A program made the position numbers and the translations under genes. From a virus, in IMG/VR virus record IMGVR_UViG_3300028115_001651, positions 1 through 39,400 of that record: a stretch of 39,400 nt of DNA; one strand, given 5' to 3'. Below the pieces are notes generated by a model. That model ran no database searches. It saw only the letters and a program-made list of their open reading frames with translations, and was not told the DNA's origin. Positions 7,864-14,920 of the stretch are shown here, piece after piece. Each line of letters begins with the position of its first letter. Position 1 is the stretch's first letter.

Positions 7864-8803
7864 TTATAAATATTTCAAAATCTTTATCAGTTAGTTTCAT
7901 AAAACGTTTTTTGTTGTGTTCTAAGACTGGTTTCATCTCTTTATACATAGAATTTAGTTCTGATATATCTTTGTTCGCTAAAAAGTCAACAACTTTCGTA
8001 ATTTCTATAGGTTGATGATTTGCAGAATCTTCACTATAACCTTCGTCCCACCAACTACCAAATGTCTTAAATCCTAAATCTCTAAGTCTATGTAGGTACC
8101 ACTGTGGTCCTTGAACTATAAATGGAGTTTCTAAAATAATAGGGCGCCATGTTTTTTCAGTTGGAAAAAACGTTTGACCTGTGTAATATGTTTCGCAAAC
8201 AAGTTCAACTAAAAAATTAGAATACTCTGAATGTATGTTGTTGTGTTGATCTTTTAGAATAGGATACGATACTTTTTCGTCTTTTAGAAGAGGAGAATCC
8301 TCTATCAAATCTACTGCATTTGGTAATGCTTTAACGCCATAGACATGTATTAATTCTTCTAGTCCAAGATTGTCTTTATGAAAGTCTGATTTATTATTAT
8401 AATGAAATGTTTGATTTGCCAATTTATGTTTGTACAAATAACTGCTAAGGTACAACCTATGTAAATTACTGCGACCAATAAACATGCCAATTGGTTTTTT
8501 TATATTCTTGTTAATTTTGGCATTAGCAAGTGAATCTTTTGTGCTCCTGAGAAAATGAGGACTTTGCTTTACAAATCTAATATTACCCACTGGTGGTTGT
8601 ACTATATTACGTGTAATTACAGTGGTACGATCTTCCCAGTCACTTATATACTTCAGCAGATCTAATACTTCAAAATTAGGACCTTCATCGAGCAAATCTA
8701 TAATTAAGTCTTGATTTGTATTTTTTGCTTCTACAATTGCTTGAACAGTTTCGCCTAAATTCCAAACTTTGCTATCACTGGTAATTACATTTGCAGTTAC
8801 CAA
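7850..8803 (-). CDS. Glycosyltransferase-like protein, copy A of the duplicated pair (317 aa)
   Basis: This is a soluble protein related to the 331-aa protein downstream. Shared points are TEKTWRPIILETPF (about residue 213) followed by LRDLGFKTFGSWWDEGY, and a central MFIGRSNLHRLYLSSYL corresponding to the RDHR segment of the other copy. The N-terminal third, with DLLDEGPNFEVLDLL, shows no motif I can name. The C-terminal block resembles the donor-binding end of GT-B-type glycosyltransferases, but I see no diagnostic catalytic residue, so the enzymatic call is tentative. It overlaps the upstream GT-A-like gene by 7 bases and the downstream radical SAM gene by 14, so it is co-translated with both. 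It could instead be a binding or scaffold partner of the radical SAM enzyme that always follows it. Confidence 0.55.
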   Translation of the reverse strand: MVTANVITSDSKVWNLGETVQAIVEAKNTNQDLIIDLLDEGPNFEVLDLLKYISDWEDRTTVITRNIVQPPVGNIRFVKQSPHFLRSTKDSLANAKINKNIKKPIGMFIGRSNLHRLYLSSYLYKHKLANQTFHYNNKSDFHKDNLGLEELIHVYGVKALPNAVDLIEDSPLLKDEKVSYPILKDQHNNIHSEYSNFLVELVCETYYTGQTFFPTEKTWRPIILETPFIVQGPQWYLHRLRDLGFKTFGSWWDEGYSEDSANHQPIEITKVVDFLANKDISELNSMYKEMKPVLEHNKKRFMKLTDKDFEIFINDRY

Positions 8804-9726
8804 CCTTCTTGTCTCCTAATTACATCAATTTCACGGGTCATAATTGTTTGATTATGCCAGTTACTACGATAGTGATGTTTGAAAAATTTGCTTTGTACAG
8901 GAGTATAAATGTTCATTGGCAACCCTAGTTGCCTTGCAAGTTCTTCCATTTTTAGTGTTACAAGTTCGCCTGGAGCAAGGTGCTTTACATCGTTCCACAT
9001 ATCTTCAAGTAAAGCAAAGTCTTGCACCTGTTTGTAATCCCAATCACTGAGCATGGTTTTCCATGTGCCTAACCTTGATCCTGCAATTGCCCACAGTCCA
9101 TGTTCAGTATCTGCACCTACATTGTGCCAGATGGTTAAATGGTCCAAGTTCCTGTTATGTACACGTTCTTTAAATTCACTCGCACTCGGCTTGGTTCCTC
9201 TATCAAGGCACATTTTTACGCCTTCTCTAAAGCCCGCACGAAAAGCATGTTTCTCACTGCCTCCTGGGTATGTTGTGCTATAGCAGTTATACATTGGCCA
9301 ATAAAGATCATCAAAACAAAATTCAACATCAGTTTCATCTGCACCTTCACTTGCTTCATGTGTACGCATGTTGTTCACAAATGTTTTAGTCCATGAACTA
9401 ATGCCACCGTTGCCATACATAAGTCCATTTATATCGTTACGGGCACGCCATCTGTAGACTGCTTGTTCGTACTGTTCTGTTTTGTATTCTAAGGTTTCGT
9501 TGAAAAAACTTTCTTCAGGTAGATTGTCACCATCAATTAAGATAAAACGTTCTGTATCACTGGCTTCGGCGGCGGCTTTGTGTGCAGCATCACTACCTTT
9601 TACACCATCTACACGTTTTGCCCAAGGTACCATGTTTTGTATCTTAATCCAAAACTCTTCCTTCTGAGGTTCGTCATAGCTTAGGTATATACAGTCTAGG
9701 TCAGCTACATCTACAGAATTTGTCAT
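8797..9726 (-). CDS. GT-A-type glycosyltransferase-like protein with DGD motif (309 aa)
   Basis: The N-terminus reads as a nucleotide-sugar-binding fold. DCIYLSYDEPQKEEF (residues 11-25) is the first strand and donor loop, VDGVKGSDAAHKAAAEA is a helix, and RFILIDGDNLP places a DxD-like Asp65-Gly-Asp67 at the end of a hydrophobic strand, where GT-A enzymes bind metal and diphosphate. The rest is rich in Trp and His with no known domain visible to me. The start is firm: ATG overlaps the stop of the secreted-protein gene in the usual 4-base arrangement. It ends with a 7-base overlap on the GT-like gene of copy A, so it probably feeds the same pathway. The sugar donor and acceptor cannot be read from the sequence. 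I am more sure of the fold than of the activity. Confidence 0.6.
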   Translation of the reverse strand: MTNSVDVADLDCIYLSYDEPQKEEFWIKIQNMVPWAKRVDGVKGSDAAHKAAAEASDTERFILIDGDNLPEESFFNETLEYKTEQYEQAVYRWRARNDINGLMYGNGGISSWTKTFVNNMRTHEASEGADETDVEFCFDDLYWPMYNCYSTTYPGGSEKHAFRAGFREGVKMCLDRGTKPSASEFKERVHNRNLDHLTIWHNVGADTEHGLWAIAGSRLGTWKTMLSDWDYKQVQDFALLEDMWNDVKHLAPGELVTLKMEELARQLGLPMNIYTPVQSKFFKHHYRSNWHNQTIMTREIDVIRRQEGW

Positions 9727-10097
9727 TGTCTATATTTCCCATCAAACGGTTCCAAGTCATTTCCACCTATAATAACACATGCTACCTGTCTATCACCAAA
9801 GTCCTGAAAAGAAAATATACTAAAAGTCTTGCGATCTTTAGAAACATACATAAGAAAGTCAGCCTCTTGAAAGCCATCTAAATTGATTGGTTTAAAAGTA
9901 AAAGTTCCACTTGCAAATTCTTCTTCTTTGTAATAATTTGTAATTTCACTGATGTAGTCAACACCATCTTCTCTACAGGGAATAGTGATATTGAGAAGCA
10001 GTTGTGTTTTTGGTCGAGGTTTAGGGGACGGCACAGGTTCTGCACTTGCGATAGTTACAAAAAGTATCACAAACAGTATTGATAAAAGTTTTCTCAT
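9723..10097 (-). CDS. Small predicted secreted/periplasmic protein with signal peptide (124 aa)
   Basis: Residues 1-19 form a clear Sec signal peptide: Met-Arg-Lys, a hydrophobic run (LLSILFVILFVTI), then ASA before Glu20, a good type I cleavage site. A Pro/Lys-rich linker (PVPSPKPRPK) follows. The mature ~105-aa domain has two cysteines, Cys41 and Cys107, that could form a disulfide in the periplasm. The layout of Cys, a helix containing YY, a strand with TFTF, and a late GDRQVACVIIGG reminds me of small exported proteins of alphaproteobacteria and their phages. The ribosome binding site is the strongest in the cassette (AGAAGGAG, 5-6 bases before ATG), suggesting high expression. It is the only clearly exported product in the cassette. 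It overlaps the next GT gene by 4 bases. Function unknown; it could be an adaptor, an exclusion factor or a target of the modification enzymes. Confidence 0.85.
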   Translation of the reverse strand: MRKLLSILFVILFVTIASAEPVPSPKPRPKTQLLLNITIPCREDGVDYISEITNYYKEEEFASGTFTFKPINLDGFQEADFLMYVSKDRKTFSIFSFQDFGDRQVACVIIGGNDLEPFDGKYRQ

Positions 10098-10112
10098 TTT
10101 TACTCCTTCTAC

Positions 10113-10478
10113 CTAATCTTGGTAGTAAGTCTTGAGCTTCCACTTGGTTGGACCTTCTTGGTCAACAATCATAATATTATCTGCTCTAGTTGAGGTAGAT
10201 CCATCTTGATCTGGTACAAGTTTTGTCCAAATTTCAGCATCTACTAATTTTTCAATAGTACCGTTTCGTATCCTAACATCATAACGTCCTTCGGTATATT
10301 GTTCTTTTGAGACTACAATATAATCACCTTGAGATTTATCATCCATGGTATAAAAAAGAGGCTCACATGTTTCTTTATTATAGTATAATCTGTACTCGTA
10401 GTCAACCTTATTTTTTTCTATGTCGGCTATTAAACCATTTAGAATTGCAAGTACATCTTCACCCATAATAGTCTCCAA
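10113..10478 (-). CDS. Conserved-looking phage protein of unknown function (121 aa)
   Basis: An acidic, soluble protein with no signal peptide, membrane segment or cysteine cluster. The middle reads as a small beta-rich fold: EYRLYYNKETCEPLFYTM, then GDYIVVSKEQYTEGRYDVRI and RNGTIEKLV. The phrase YIVVSKEQY-EGRYDVR--NG-I is of a kind I associate with short hypothetical proteins in T4-like marine phages, with no known function. Translation could start at 10478 or at the internal Met5 (10466); both overlap the upstream GT gene, which ends at 10459. It is followed after 15 bases by the secreted-protein gene, which has its own strong ribosome binding site. I see no catalytic motif. Confidence 0.7.
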   Translation of the reverse strand: METIMGEDVLAILNGLIADIEKNKVDYEYRLYYNKETCEPLFYTMDDKSQGDYIVVSKEQYTEGRYDVRIRNGTIEKLVDAEIWTKLVPDQDGSTSTRADNIMIVDQEGPTKWKLKTYYQD

Positions 10479-11238
10479 AATCTTTTGCTAGATGTTTTTG
10501 ATTATAGTGTACAATTCCTGTTTGATTGTGTCCGTTGATACGTAATACACCATCAACTATTTCCCAAACAAGTTCTTTACTCCAATCTTCTGCACTGGTT
10601 CCAATTATTTGTGACTTCATATGAACAATCTGTGGTCCTATACCAGGTGTAATGTAGTCTTCTGCACACAAAGAGTAAACCAGGTCTGTGCTGGCTATTT
10701 CGTCTTGAGCGCCTTGAATAATAGTTTTTACTGAATTCCACTCTTCAAAAATTTGTCTTATTTTATAGAAAAACTTTTGTGCCTCTCTGCTCATGCGCCA
10801 GTAGGTTACAGCATTATAAACGTCTGGAAGATTGTTACGATCAAAAATTTTCCTGTAAGTTCTATTCTTTGAAGTCTTTCCATGAAAATCTCTACATCCT
10901 GTAGATATCCAAACTGGCTTGTTTCTAAACAAGGTCCACCAATGGTCGATTGGCCCACTAACCACCATATCTGCTTCTAGTTTAACAGTTTCATGAAAAG
11001 GACTTGCTTCAAATACCTGCCAGTCGGTGGTCCATCCACCAGTATTTCCATAAGGAAAATTCACCACATAGTCAAAGATACTGTTTTGATAATTTTCAGC
11101 ATCTGTAAGCAAACAAACCTTTGCATCTTTGTGCCAGTATTTTATACTTCGTGCCAGAGTAATAGCACATGTCAAATAGTCTACTTGCTCGTCGAGACCA
11201 GCAACTATCATGTATCCTTTTTCAGCTTGGTATTGCAT
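10459..11238 (-). CDS. GT-A-type (GT8-like) glycosyltransferase-like protein (259 aa)
   Basis: The N-terminal half follows a GT8-type plan. GYMIVAGLDEQVDYLTCAITLARSI (quoted in part: IVAGLDEQVDY at 11-21) gives the first strand, the donor loop and the long helix. KVCLLTDA (40-47) is the second strand. HETVKLEADMVVSG (82-95) occupies the DxD strand, with Glu-Ala-Asp in place of Asp-x-Asp. Polar aromatic residues cluster after it (DHWWTLF). The acidic triplet could still bind metal, but the substitution lowers confidence in the activity. The ORF overlaps the preceding GT gene by 17 bases; a later start at Met10 (11211) is possible and keeps the first strand. Two GT-A-like genes in a row suggest successive sugar additions. 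Confidence 0.6.
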   Translation of the reverse strand: MQYQAEKGYMIVAGLDEQVDYLTCAITLARSIKYWHKDAKVCLLTDAENYQNSIFDYVVNFPYGNTGGWTTDWQVFEASPFHETVKLEADMVVSGPIDHWWTLFRNKPVWISTGCRDFHGKTSKNRTYRKIFDRNNLPDVYNAVTYWRMSREAQKFFYKIRQIFEEWNSVKTIIQGAQDEIASTDLVYSLCAEDYITPGIGPQIVHMKSQIIGTSAEDWSKELVWEIVDGVLRINGHNQTGIVHYNQKHLAKDFGDYYG

Positions 11239-12016
11239 ATAATTCTTCTAGATAACTTTTACACATCACGTGTAAATCATTGTTTTTCACACATATTTTT
11301 TTATTGTTATTTTTTTCTTGGTACTCGATCCACCAGGTGTTGTCCATATAGCTTACTTTTACATCAGTATCAACATTTAACAAAGGCCACGGAATTTCAC
11401 ACTGTGTTGGATGTAGATTTCCGTTGCACAATAAAAGAGCAATGCTTAGTGCATAGTCATTTCTAAACTGTTTTGTACTAAAACCAAAAAGTTCAGCATA
11501 GTGTTTATAATTTTCTTGGACCATTTTCCAAACTGTAAACACATCTTCTGTGAAACTATTGCTTTTTTCAAATATAACCACAGTGGCCCACCACATGTTT
11601 GTGTTTTTGGTACCAAACTTTTCTATTCTTGATTTATCATGATGTATACTCTGTACTGATCTATGACACAAAAAAGGTTGTGAGCTTGTTAAAAATGGTA
11701 GCAGTGCATCATTGTTGATCATATAGTCACTGTCAATGAGCAGTGTTCTGGTGTATGGCGACAGTTCTAAAGCACGATATCTTCCAAAATTATACCAAGT
11801 TGTAGATGATTGTCTATCAACAAAAAATCGACGATTGGTATCAGCACCTCTGTCTACAATGATTTGTTTTTCAAACACGTCTGTGTCAATGTGTTTGTCC
11901 GTTACAAGCGTGACAGGAATATCAAGATATTTGATTACACGACTTGCACATTCCATTGCCAATCTAGTGTAAGATATCTCGCTATCAAAAGCAAAAATCA
12001 AAGCACCAACGGTCAT
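11222..12016 (-). CDS. GT-A-type glycosyltransferase-like protein with DSD motif (264 aa)
   Basis: I choose the ATG that overlaps the preceding stop (ATGA), giving MTVGALIFAFDSEISY as the N-terminus; the open frame extends 12 codons further upstream inside the preceding gene. The first strand (GALIFAF), a helix (TRLAMECASRVIKYL) and a second strand (VTLVTD) are followed by YNFGRYRALELSPYTRTLL, then IDSDYMI, with Asp95-Ser-Asp97 as the metal-binding DxD. This is the strongest GT motif in the cassette. Downstream is DALLPFL, then a region rich in His, Trp and Cys. No membrane anchor is seen. The enzyme likely transfers a sugar from a nucleotide-sugar donor in the host cytoplasm; the acceptor is unknown. 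It overlaps its upstream neighbour by 4 bases and its downstream neighbour by 17. Confidence 0.68.
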   Translation of the reverse strand: MTVGALIFAFDSEISYTRLAMECASRVIKYLDIPVTLVTDKHIDTDVFEKQIIVDRGADTNRRFFVDRQSSTTWYNFGRYRALELSPYTRTLLIDSDYMINNDALLPFLTSSQPFLCHRSVQSIHHDKSRIEKFGTKNTNMWWATVVIFEKSNSFTEDVFTVWKMVQENYKHYAELFGFSTKQFRNDYALSIALLLCNGNLHPTQCEIPWPLLNVDTDVKVSYMDNTWWIEYQEKNNNKKICVKNNDLHVMCKSYLEELYAIPS

Positions 12017-12315
12017 CGATTTTTTGAGATTTCTTTGTATTCTGCTTGCCAAGCATTCATTTGTTCTTGCCAGCGTTGTTTTGCCAAGTCACATAATTCA
12101 TTGCTATCGACACTAACTGGAGTATTGTATATGTCTTCTAGCACAACAGTGCCTTCGCACGAATTACACAACACAATTAGTTCAGGTGATGCACGCCACA
12201 TGCCGCCATTGTGTGCAAAAACCATCTTGGCCTGATAGGTTTCACGCAAAATAGTCCTTGCTTGTTGATGGTTAAATCTTGTTTTAATATTTTGGGAAAG
12301 TTGATCTGTTTGCAT
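12013..12315 (-). CDS. Conserved-looking small phage protein (100 aa), first gene after the structural block
   Basis: A soluble 100-aa protein. A polar helical N-terminus precedes AKMVFAHNGGMWRASPELI (29-47), LCNSCEG (Cys50/53), EDIYNTPVSVDS and a C-terminal Gln/Trp-rich helix (RWQEQMNAWQAEY). From memory, similar short proteins with NGG-(W/F)-A-PELI and a MNAW helix sit near the structural genes of T4-like marine phages, without known function. A zinc site is possible from the CxxC but would need two more ligands. Its ATG lies inside the right arm of a perfect inverted repeat and lacks a Shine-Dalgarno sequence, so translation may be controlled by that hairpin. Its stop overlaps the next GT start by 4 bases. 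Confidence 0.75.
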   Translation of the reverse strand: MQTDQLSQNIKTRFNHQQARTILRETYQAKMVFAHNGGMWRASPELIVLCNSCEGTVVLEDIYNTPVSVDSNELCDLAKQRWQEQMNAWQAEYKEISKNR

Positions 12316-12336
12316 ACTGTTAATTAGTATGCAAAC
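12308..12336. repeat. Perfect inverted repeat, 11-bp arms and 7-base loop, covering a start codon
   Basis: The arms GTTTGCATACT and AGTATGCAAAC are exact reverse complements around GTTAATT. The repeat lies at the junction between the late structural block and the accessory cassette, and the right arm on the coding strand contains the ATG of the 100-aa gene. No run of T follows it on the minus strand, so it is not a classic intrinsic terminator in that direction. It could be an RNA hairpin hiding the start codon, an operator for a dimeric repressor, or an mRNA processing site. Confidence 0.8.
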
Positions 12337-12337
12337 T

Positions 12338-12343
12338 ATTGTA
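12338..12343 (-). promoter_or_regulatory. Possible -10 element (TACAAT) ahead of the accessory cassette
   Basis: On the minus strand TACAAT stands in an AT-rich gap, 22 bases before the ATG of the 100-aa gene and just ahead of the inverted repeat. It matches a sigma-70 -10 hexamer at five of six bases, but no convincing -35 lies 16-18 bases upstream. The gap has no late-type octamer, unlike the gaps before structural genes. Weak evidence only. Confidence 0.25.
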
Positions 12344-12361
12344 TGGTTTAATTTTTAAATT

Positions 12362-13273
12362 TTATGACAATGACCACGATGCACTGTTTTGAGAAACTGT
12401 TCCCCAGCTGTTAGTTAGATTGGCTGTTGATGGTGGACGTATAACTGTTGTCATAGTTAGTGTACCATCTACCTGATCAGTTCCAATTGTGCTATCGTTA
12501 TCGTCTAGTGTTACTGCATAAGTTATGACCGCTCCTGATACACTTGCTTTTATTTCAATAAAGTTACTGGTGTATAGATAGGTAGTTGTAAATTTTTTCA
12601 AAATTGTTGTTGGTGTTCCGGTATAGTTTGTTACTGCACCGTAAGCAGTATTTAGAGTGTCCTCTGTGCCTGATCCGCCAATTTTTGAAGTGCCTGTGTA
12701 TACTGTTCCAGCAATAGTTTTACTTGCGGCTGATCCTGTTGCAACAATAGTACCTGTTGCACTTAGTAGGTTTGTCCAACTGGTGTTTTGTGTTGTACTA
12801 GAACCACCTGAGCGTGAAAAACTCATTCTTATCATACCACCAGCGTTGAAAAAGTAACGCAGTTGGTTTGCACTGGCAAATGTTATGGTTTTTGATGTTG
12901 TTGCAGTGGTACTCCATGCACTGGTTGTTGTAGTAGCTGCACTACTGTCCGAGCCACTAGCGTTGGCATCCAAACGACCACTTGTAATATCCGTAATATT
13001 ACTTGCTAGTGTTGTGTAAGCCTGTATTGTATCTCCCGCACTTGGATTTCCTATGGGTGATAAACTTGTGTTTTGATGTGCACCAGCACTTGTCATTGGT
13101 GTTAACAAACTGCCCCATTGTGTTGCAGTTATAGTTGATCCTGCACTTACTGCACTTATTGCACTTTGACCATATCCTGAATCGCCTGATCCAGTGCTCC
13201 ATATTGCATTTATATCATCTTTGAAGCCGTTGTAGTCATCATCTAAGATGGTATTTCCTGAGCTATAAGTCAT
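12362..13273 (-). CDS. Virion structural protein, peripheral tail/fibre type (303 aa)
   Basis: The N-terminus (TYSSGNTILDDDYNGF, then INAIWSTGSGDSGYGQS) and the following ITATQWGSLL-----AGAHQNT have the form I recall for a structural protein family widespread in T4-like cyanophages and pelagiphages. That family is usually annotated as virion structural protein. The rest is a Ser/Thr/Gly/Ala-rich beta protein (runs of SSAATTTTSAWSTTATT at about 108-124) with FASANQLRYFFNAGGMIRMS in the middle, ending in NSASWSLS. This composition is typical of fibre or appendage proteins. A late-type octamer and AAAGGG ribosome binding site lie just upstream, so it is probably made late and independently. It is the last structural gene before the junction hairpin. 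Its exact location in the particle is unknown. Confidence 0.75.
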   Translation of the reverse strand: MTYSSGNTILDDDYNGFKDDINAIWSTGSGDSGYGQSAISAVSAGSTITATQWGSLLTPMTSAGAHQNTSLSPIGNPSAGDTIQAYTTLASNITDITSGRLDANASGSDSSAATTTTSAWSTTATTSKTITFASANQLRYFFNAGGMIRMSFSRSGGSSTTQNTSWTNLLSATGTIVATGSAASKTIAGTVYTGTSKIGGSGTEDTLNTAYGAVTNYTGTPTTILKKFTTTYLYTSNFIEIKASVSGAVITYAVTLDDNDSTIGTDQVDGTLTMTTVIRPPSTANLTNSWGTVSQNSASWSLS

Positions 13274-13290
13274 TTGTTATCCCTTTATTA

Positions 13291-13298
13291 TATTTATA
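13291..13298 (-). promoter_or_regulatory. Late promoter octamer (TATAAATA) for the 303-aa structural gene
   Basis: TATAAATA on the minus strand is the exact T4 late consensus. It sits in the 26-base gap, 17 bases before the ATG, with an AAAGGG ribosome binding site between them. The spacing matches the octamer before gp6. In T4 such sites are read by gp55 with the sliding clamp; neither gene is in this window. Confidence 0.6.
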
Positions 13299-13299
13299 T

Positions 13300-14859
13300 T
13301 TACACAATTTTCACAATTGCTTCAATTTTCCCAATTTGTTCTGTTGTCTTATTGTCTAATGCACGTCCAATTACATTAAACGCAGTTGATTCTTCTAGTG
13401 TTGCAGATCTTGCCAATCCGTTACCTGCACTAACTAATCTGTCACCTTTTGTAACAAATCCCATGACATTTACAGGTACTCTTCCGCTCATTGCAATTGG
13501 TGGGTGTGTAGCATCTGTGCCTGCACCACCATTCATTAAGTACGCAGGTTGTTCTGATACTACTCCAAATACCTTATCACTTAATTCTGTGTCGCATAAT
13601 GTGACTTCATTTACACCGCCAAGTTCAACAACTGTTCCTGCTGAGTATTCAGCATCTGCATGAAAACGTTCTGCCATATCAGCATATTGTGCTGATGTTG
13701 CAAGAGCATGAACTGTATTGAATGCAACACTTGAGCTTCCAATGTTTCCTACTCCATCTGCATTGTTGTTTGTAATACTACCAACAGCTACATCACCAAC
13801 GCCTACTGACATATTTGCGGCAGTTACATTTCCAGTTGCTGAAACTGCACCACCAGTGGTTAAGTTACCACCAGCAACGTTGCCTGTGGCAGTGATTGTA
13901 GTTGTAGCCGTAATGTCACCAGCTGCAACCTGTCCAGCAGTAGTTAAGTTACCAGCACTTACATTTCCAGTTGCACTTAAACTTGTGTTGATGTTTACAA
14001 CTGATGTAGCACCATCAATTGTCATTGCAGTGGTAACTACACCACCATCATTAACACGGAAAATTAGATCACCGTCTTGGGTGTCGTTGTCAATTCTTAC
14101 ATCTGTTCCACTTACACTTATATGACCGTCACTATCTCCACCAATGTATAAACCAGTATCAGATAAAACACTTATGCTTGTGTCATTACTTGTAGCAGCA
14201 TCTGATCTCATAAATGATGTTGAGTTTAAACTATCTAGTGTATCTGCGTTTGTTGCAGTTCCGTTAAACACTGCATTTGAAACTGCGGTGCTCATGTTTA
14301 AACCTGGACCTATAGTTGCAAATCCTGAAATAGCTACTGCCGGAGTAAACGTAGCGTCTTTTGAGAAAATTGAAACTATTACATTGTTCACATACATCTG
14401 CACAACAACATGGTCTGTGGCAACATTATCTGAAATTGTTGCAACTATTGCGCCTGATGTTCCTTGTCCACTTGTACTAGCAGGACCAACAGTTATGAAA
14501 CTTGATCCATTGTAAACTTTTAACTGGTCGTTTGTTGAATCAAACCATAAGTCACCTTCTACATTTGAACTTGGTTGACTTGTGGATGCTATAGCACCTG
14601 ATAATGATTTAAATATTGTACCGTTATAAACTTTAATTATGTTGTTGGTTTTGTCATACCAAAGCTGACCTGTTAATGGTGCTCCTGGTGCACTGGTGTT
14701 GGCTGCATTTTCAAGAAGCCTAATAAAGTTCTCATCTAAAAACTCTCCATATCCAGCGTAGTTTTTTCCAACAAGCGTTTGACTTGAATCTGTATTGATA
14801 GTACCATCTGCAACTACTGCAAATATTGTACCATCTGTTAGGTTAATGGTGTATGCCAT
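13300..14859 (-). CDS. Tail-fibre-like structural protein with repeats and a C-terminal YADMAE domain (519 aa)
   Basis: Three regions are visible. Residues 1-130 hold AYTINLTDGTIFAVVADG, a conserved GYGEFLDENFIRLLENAA segment, and two copies of a short repeat: GQLWYDKTNNIIKVYNG (about 64-80) and GDLWFDSTNDQLKVYNG (about 102-118). Residues about 285-360 hold alternating repeats of the ATGNV-AGNLTTAG type, likely a beta-helical or trimeric shaft. The C-terminal domain from YADMAERFHADAEYSAGTVVE (split here at YADMAERF, about 392) to the end includes VFGVVSEQPAYLMN and GRVPVNVMGFVTKGDRLV. That domain closes many marine phage fibre and structural proteins in my memory and resembles autoproteolytic or chaperone-like fibre ends. 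It is preceded by late-type octamers and a GGAG ribosome binding site. Probable host-facing appendage; receptor unknown. Confidence 0.8.
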   Translation of the reverse strand: MAYTINLTDGTIFAVVADGTINTDSSQTLVGKNYAGYGEFLDENFIRLLENAANTSAPGAPLTGQLWYDKTNNIIKVYNGTIFKSLSGAIASTSQPSSNVEGDLWFDSTNDQLKVYNGSSFITVGPASTSGQGTSGAIVATISDNVATDHVVVQMYVNNVIVSIFSKDATFTPAVAISGFATIGPGLNMSTAVSNAVFNGTATNADTLDSLNSTSFMRSDAATSNDTSISVLSDTGLYIGGDSDGHISVSGTDVRIDNDTQDGDLIFRVNDGGVVTTAMTIDGATSVVNINTSLSATGNVSAGNLTTAGQVAAGDITATTTITATGNVAGGNLTTGGAVSATGNVTAANMSVGVGDVAVGSITNNNADGVGNIGSSSVAFNTVHALATSAQYADMAERFHADAEYSAGTVVELGGVNEVTLCDTELSDKVFGVVSEQPAYLMNGGAGTDATHPPIAMSGRVPVNVMGFVTKGDRLVSAGNGLARSATLEESTAFNVIGRALDNKTTEQIGKIEAIVKIV

Positions 14860-14885
14860 TTTGTTTTACTCCGTTTACTACAAGT

Positions 14886-14894
14886 GTATTTATT
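14886..14894 (-). promoter_or_regulatory. Late promoter octamer (AATAAATAC) for the 519-aa fibre gene
   Basis: AATAAATAC reads on the minus strand inside the 56-base gap between the 220-aa and 519-aa genes, 26 bases before the ATG. An ACGGAGT ribosome binding site lies between them. It differs from the T4 late octamer only at the first base, which also varies in marine T4-like phages. Confidence 0.5.
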
Positions 14895-14912
14895 ATTTTA
14901 GTAATATACCTG

Positions 14913-14920
14913 TATTTATG
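14913..14920 (-). promoter_or_regulatory. Second late-type octamer (CATAAATA) upstream of the fibre gene
   Basis: CATAAATA overlaps the stop codon of the 220-aa gene, 53 bases before the fibre ATG. It is the same variant as the one before gp6. It may be a second start site for the fibre transcript or a chance match in AT-rich DNA. Confidence 0.35.

Noticed and set aside
9723-12315. A RiPP precursor peptide as substrate of the radical SAM enzymes
   Set aside because: The small proteins here (100, 121, 124 aa) look like folded domains, without a leader plus Cys-, Gly- or repeat-rich core. I saw no short precursor-like frame in the gaps.
12308-12336. Intrinsic transcription terminator at the junction
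   Set aside because: The arms are perfect but AT-rich and no T-run follows on the minus strand, the direction of transcription.
13780-14010. CRISPR-like array suggested by repeated short units
   Set aside because: The repeats are in frame, degenerate, coding and without unique spacers of constant length. They belong to the fibre shaft.
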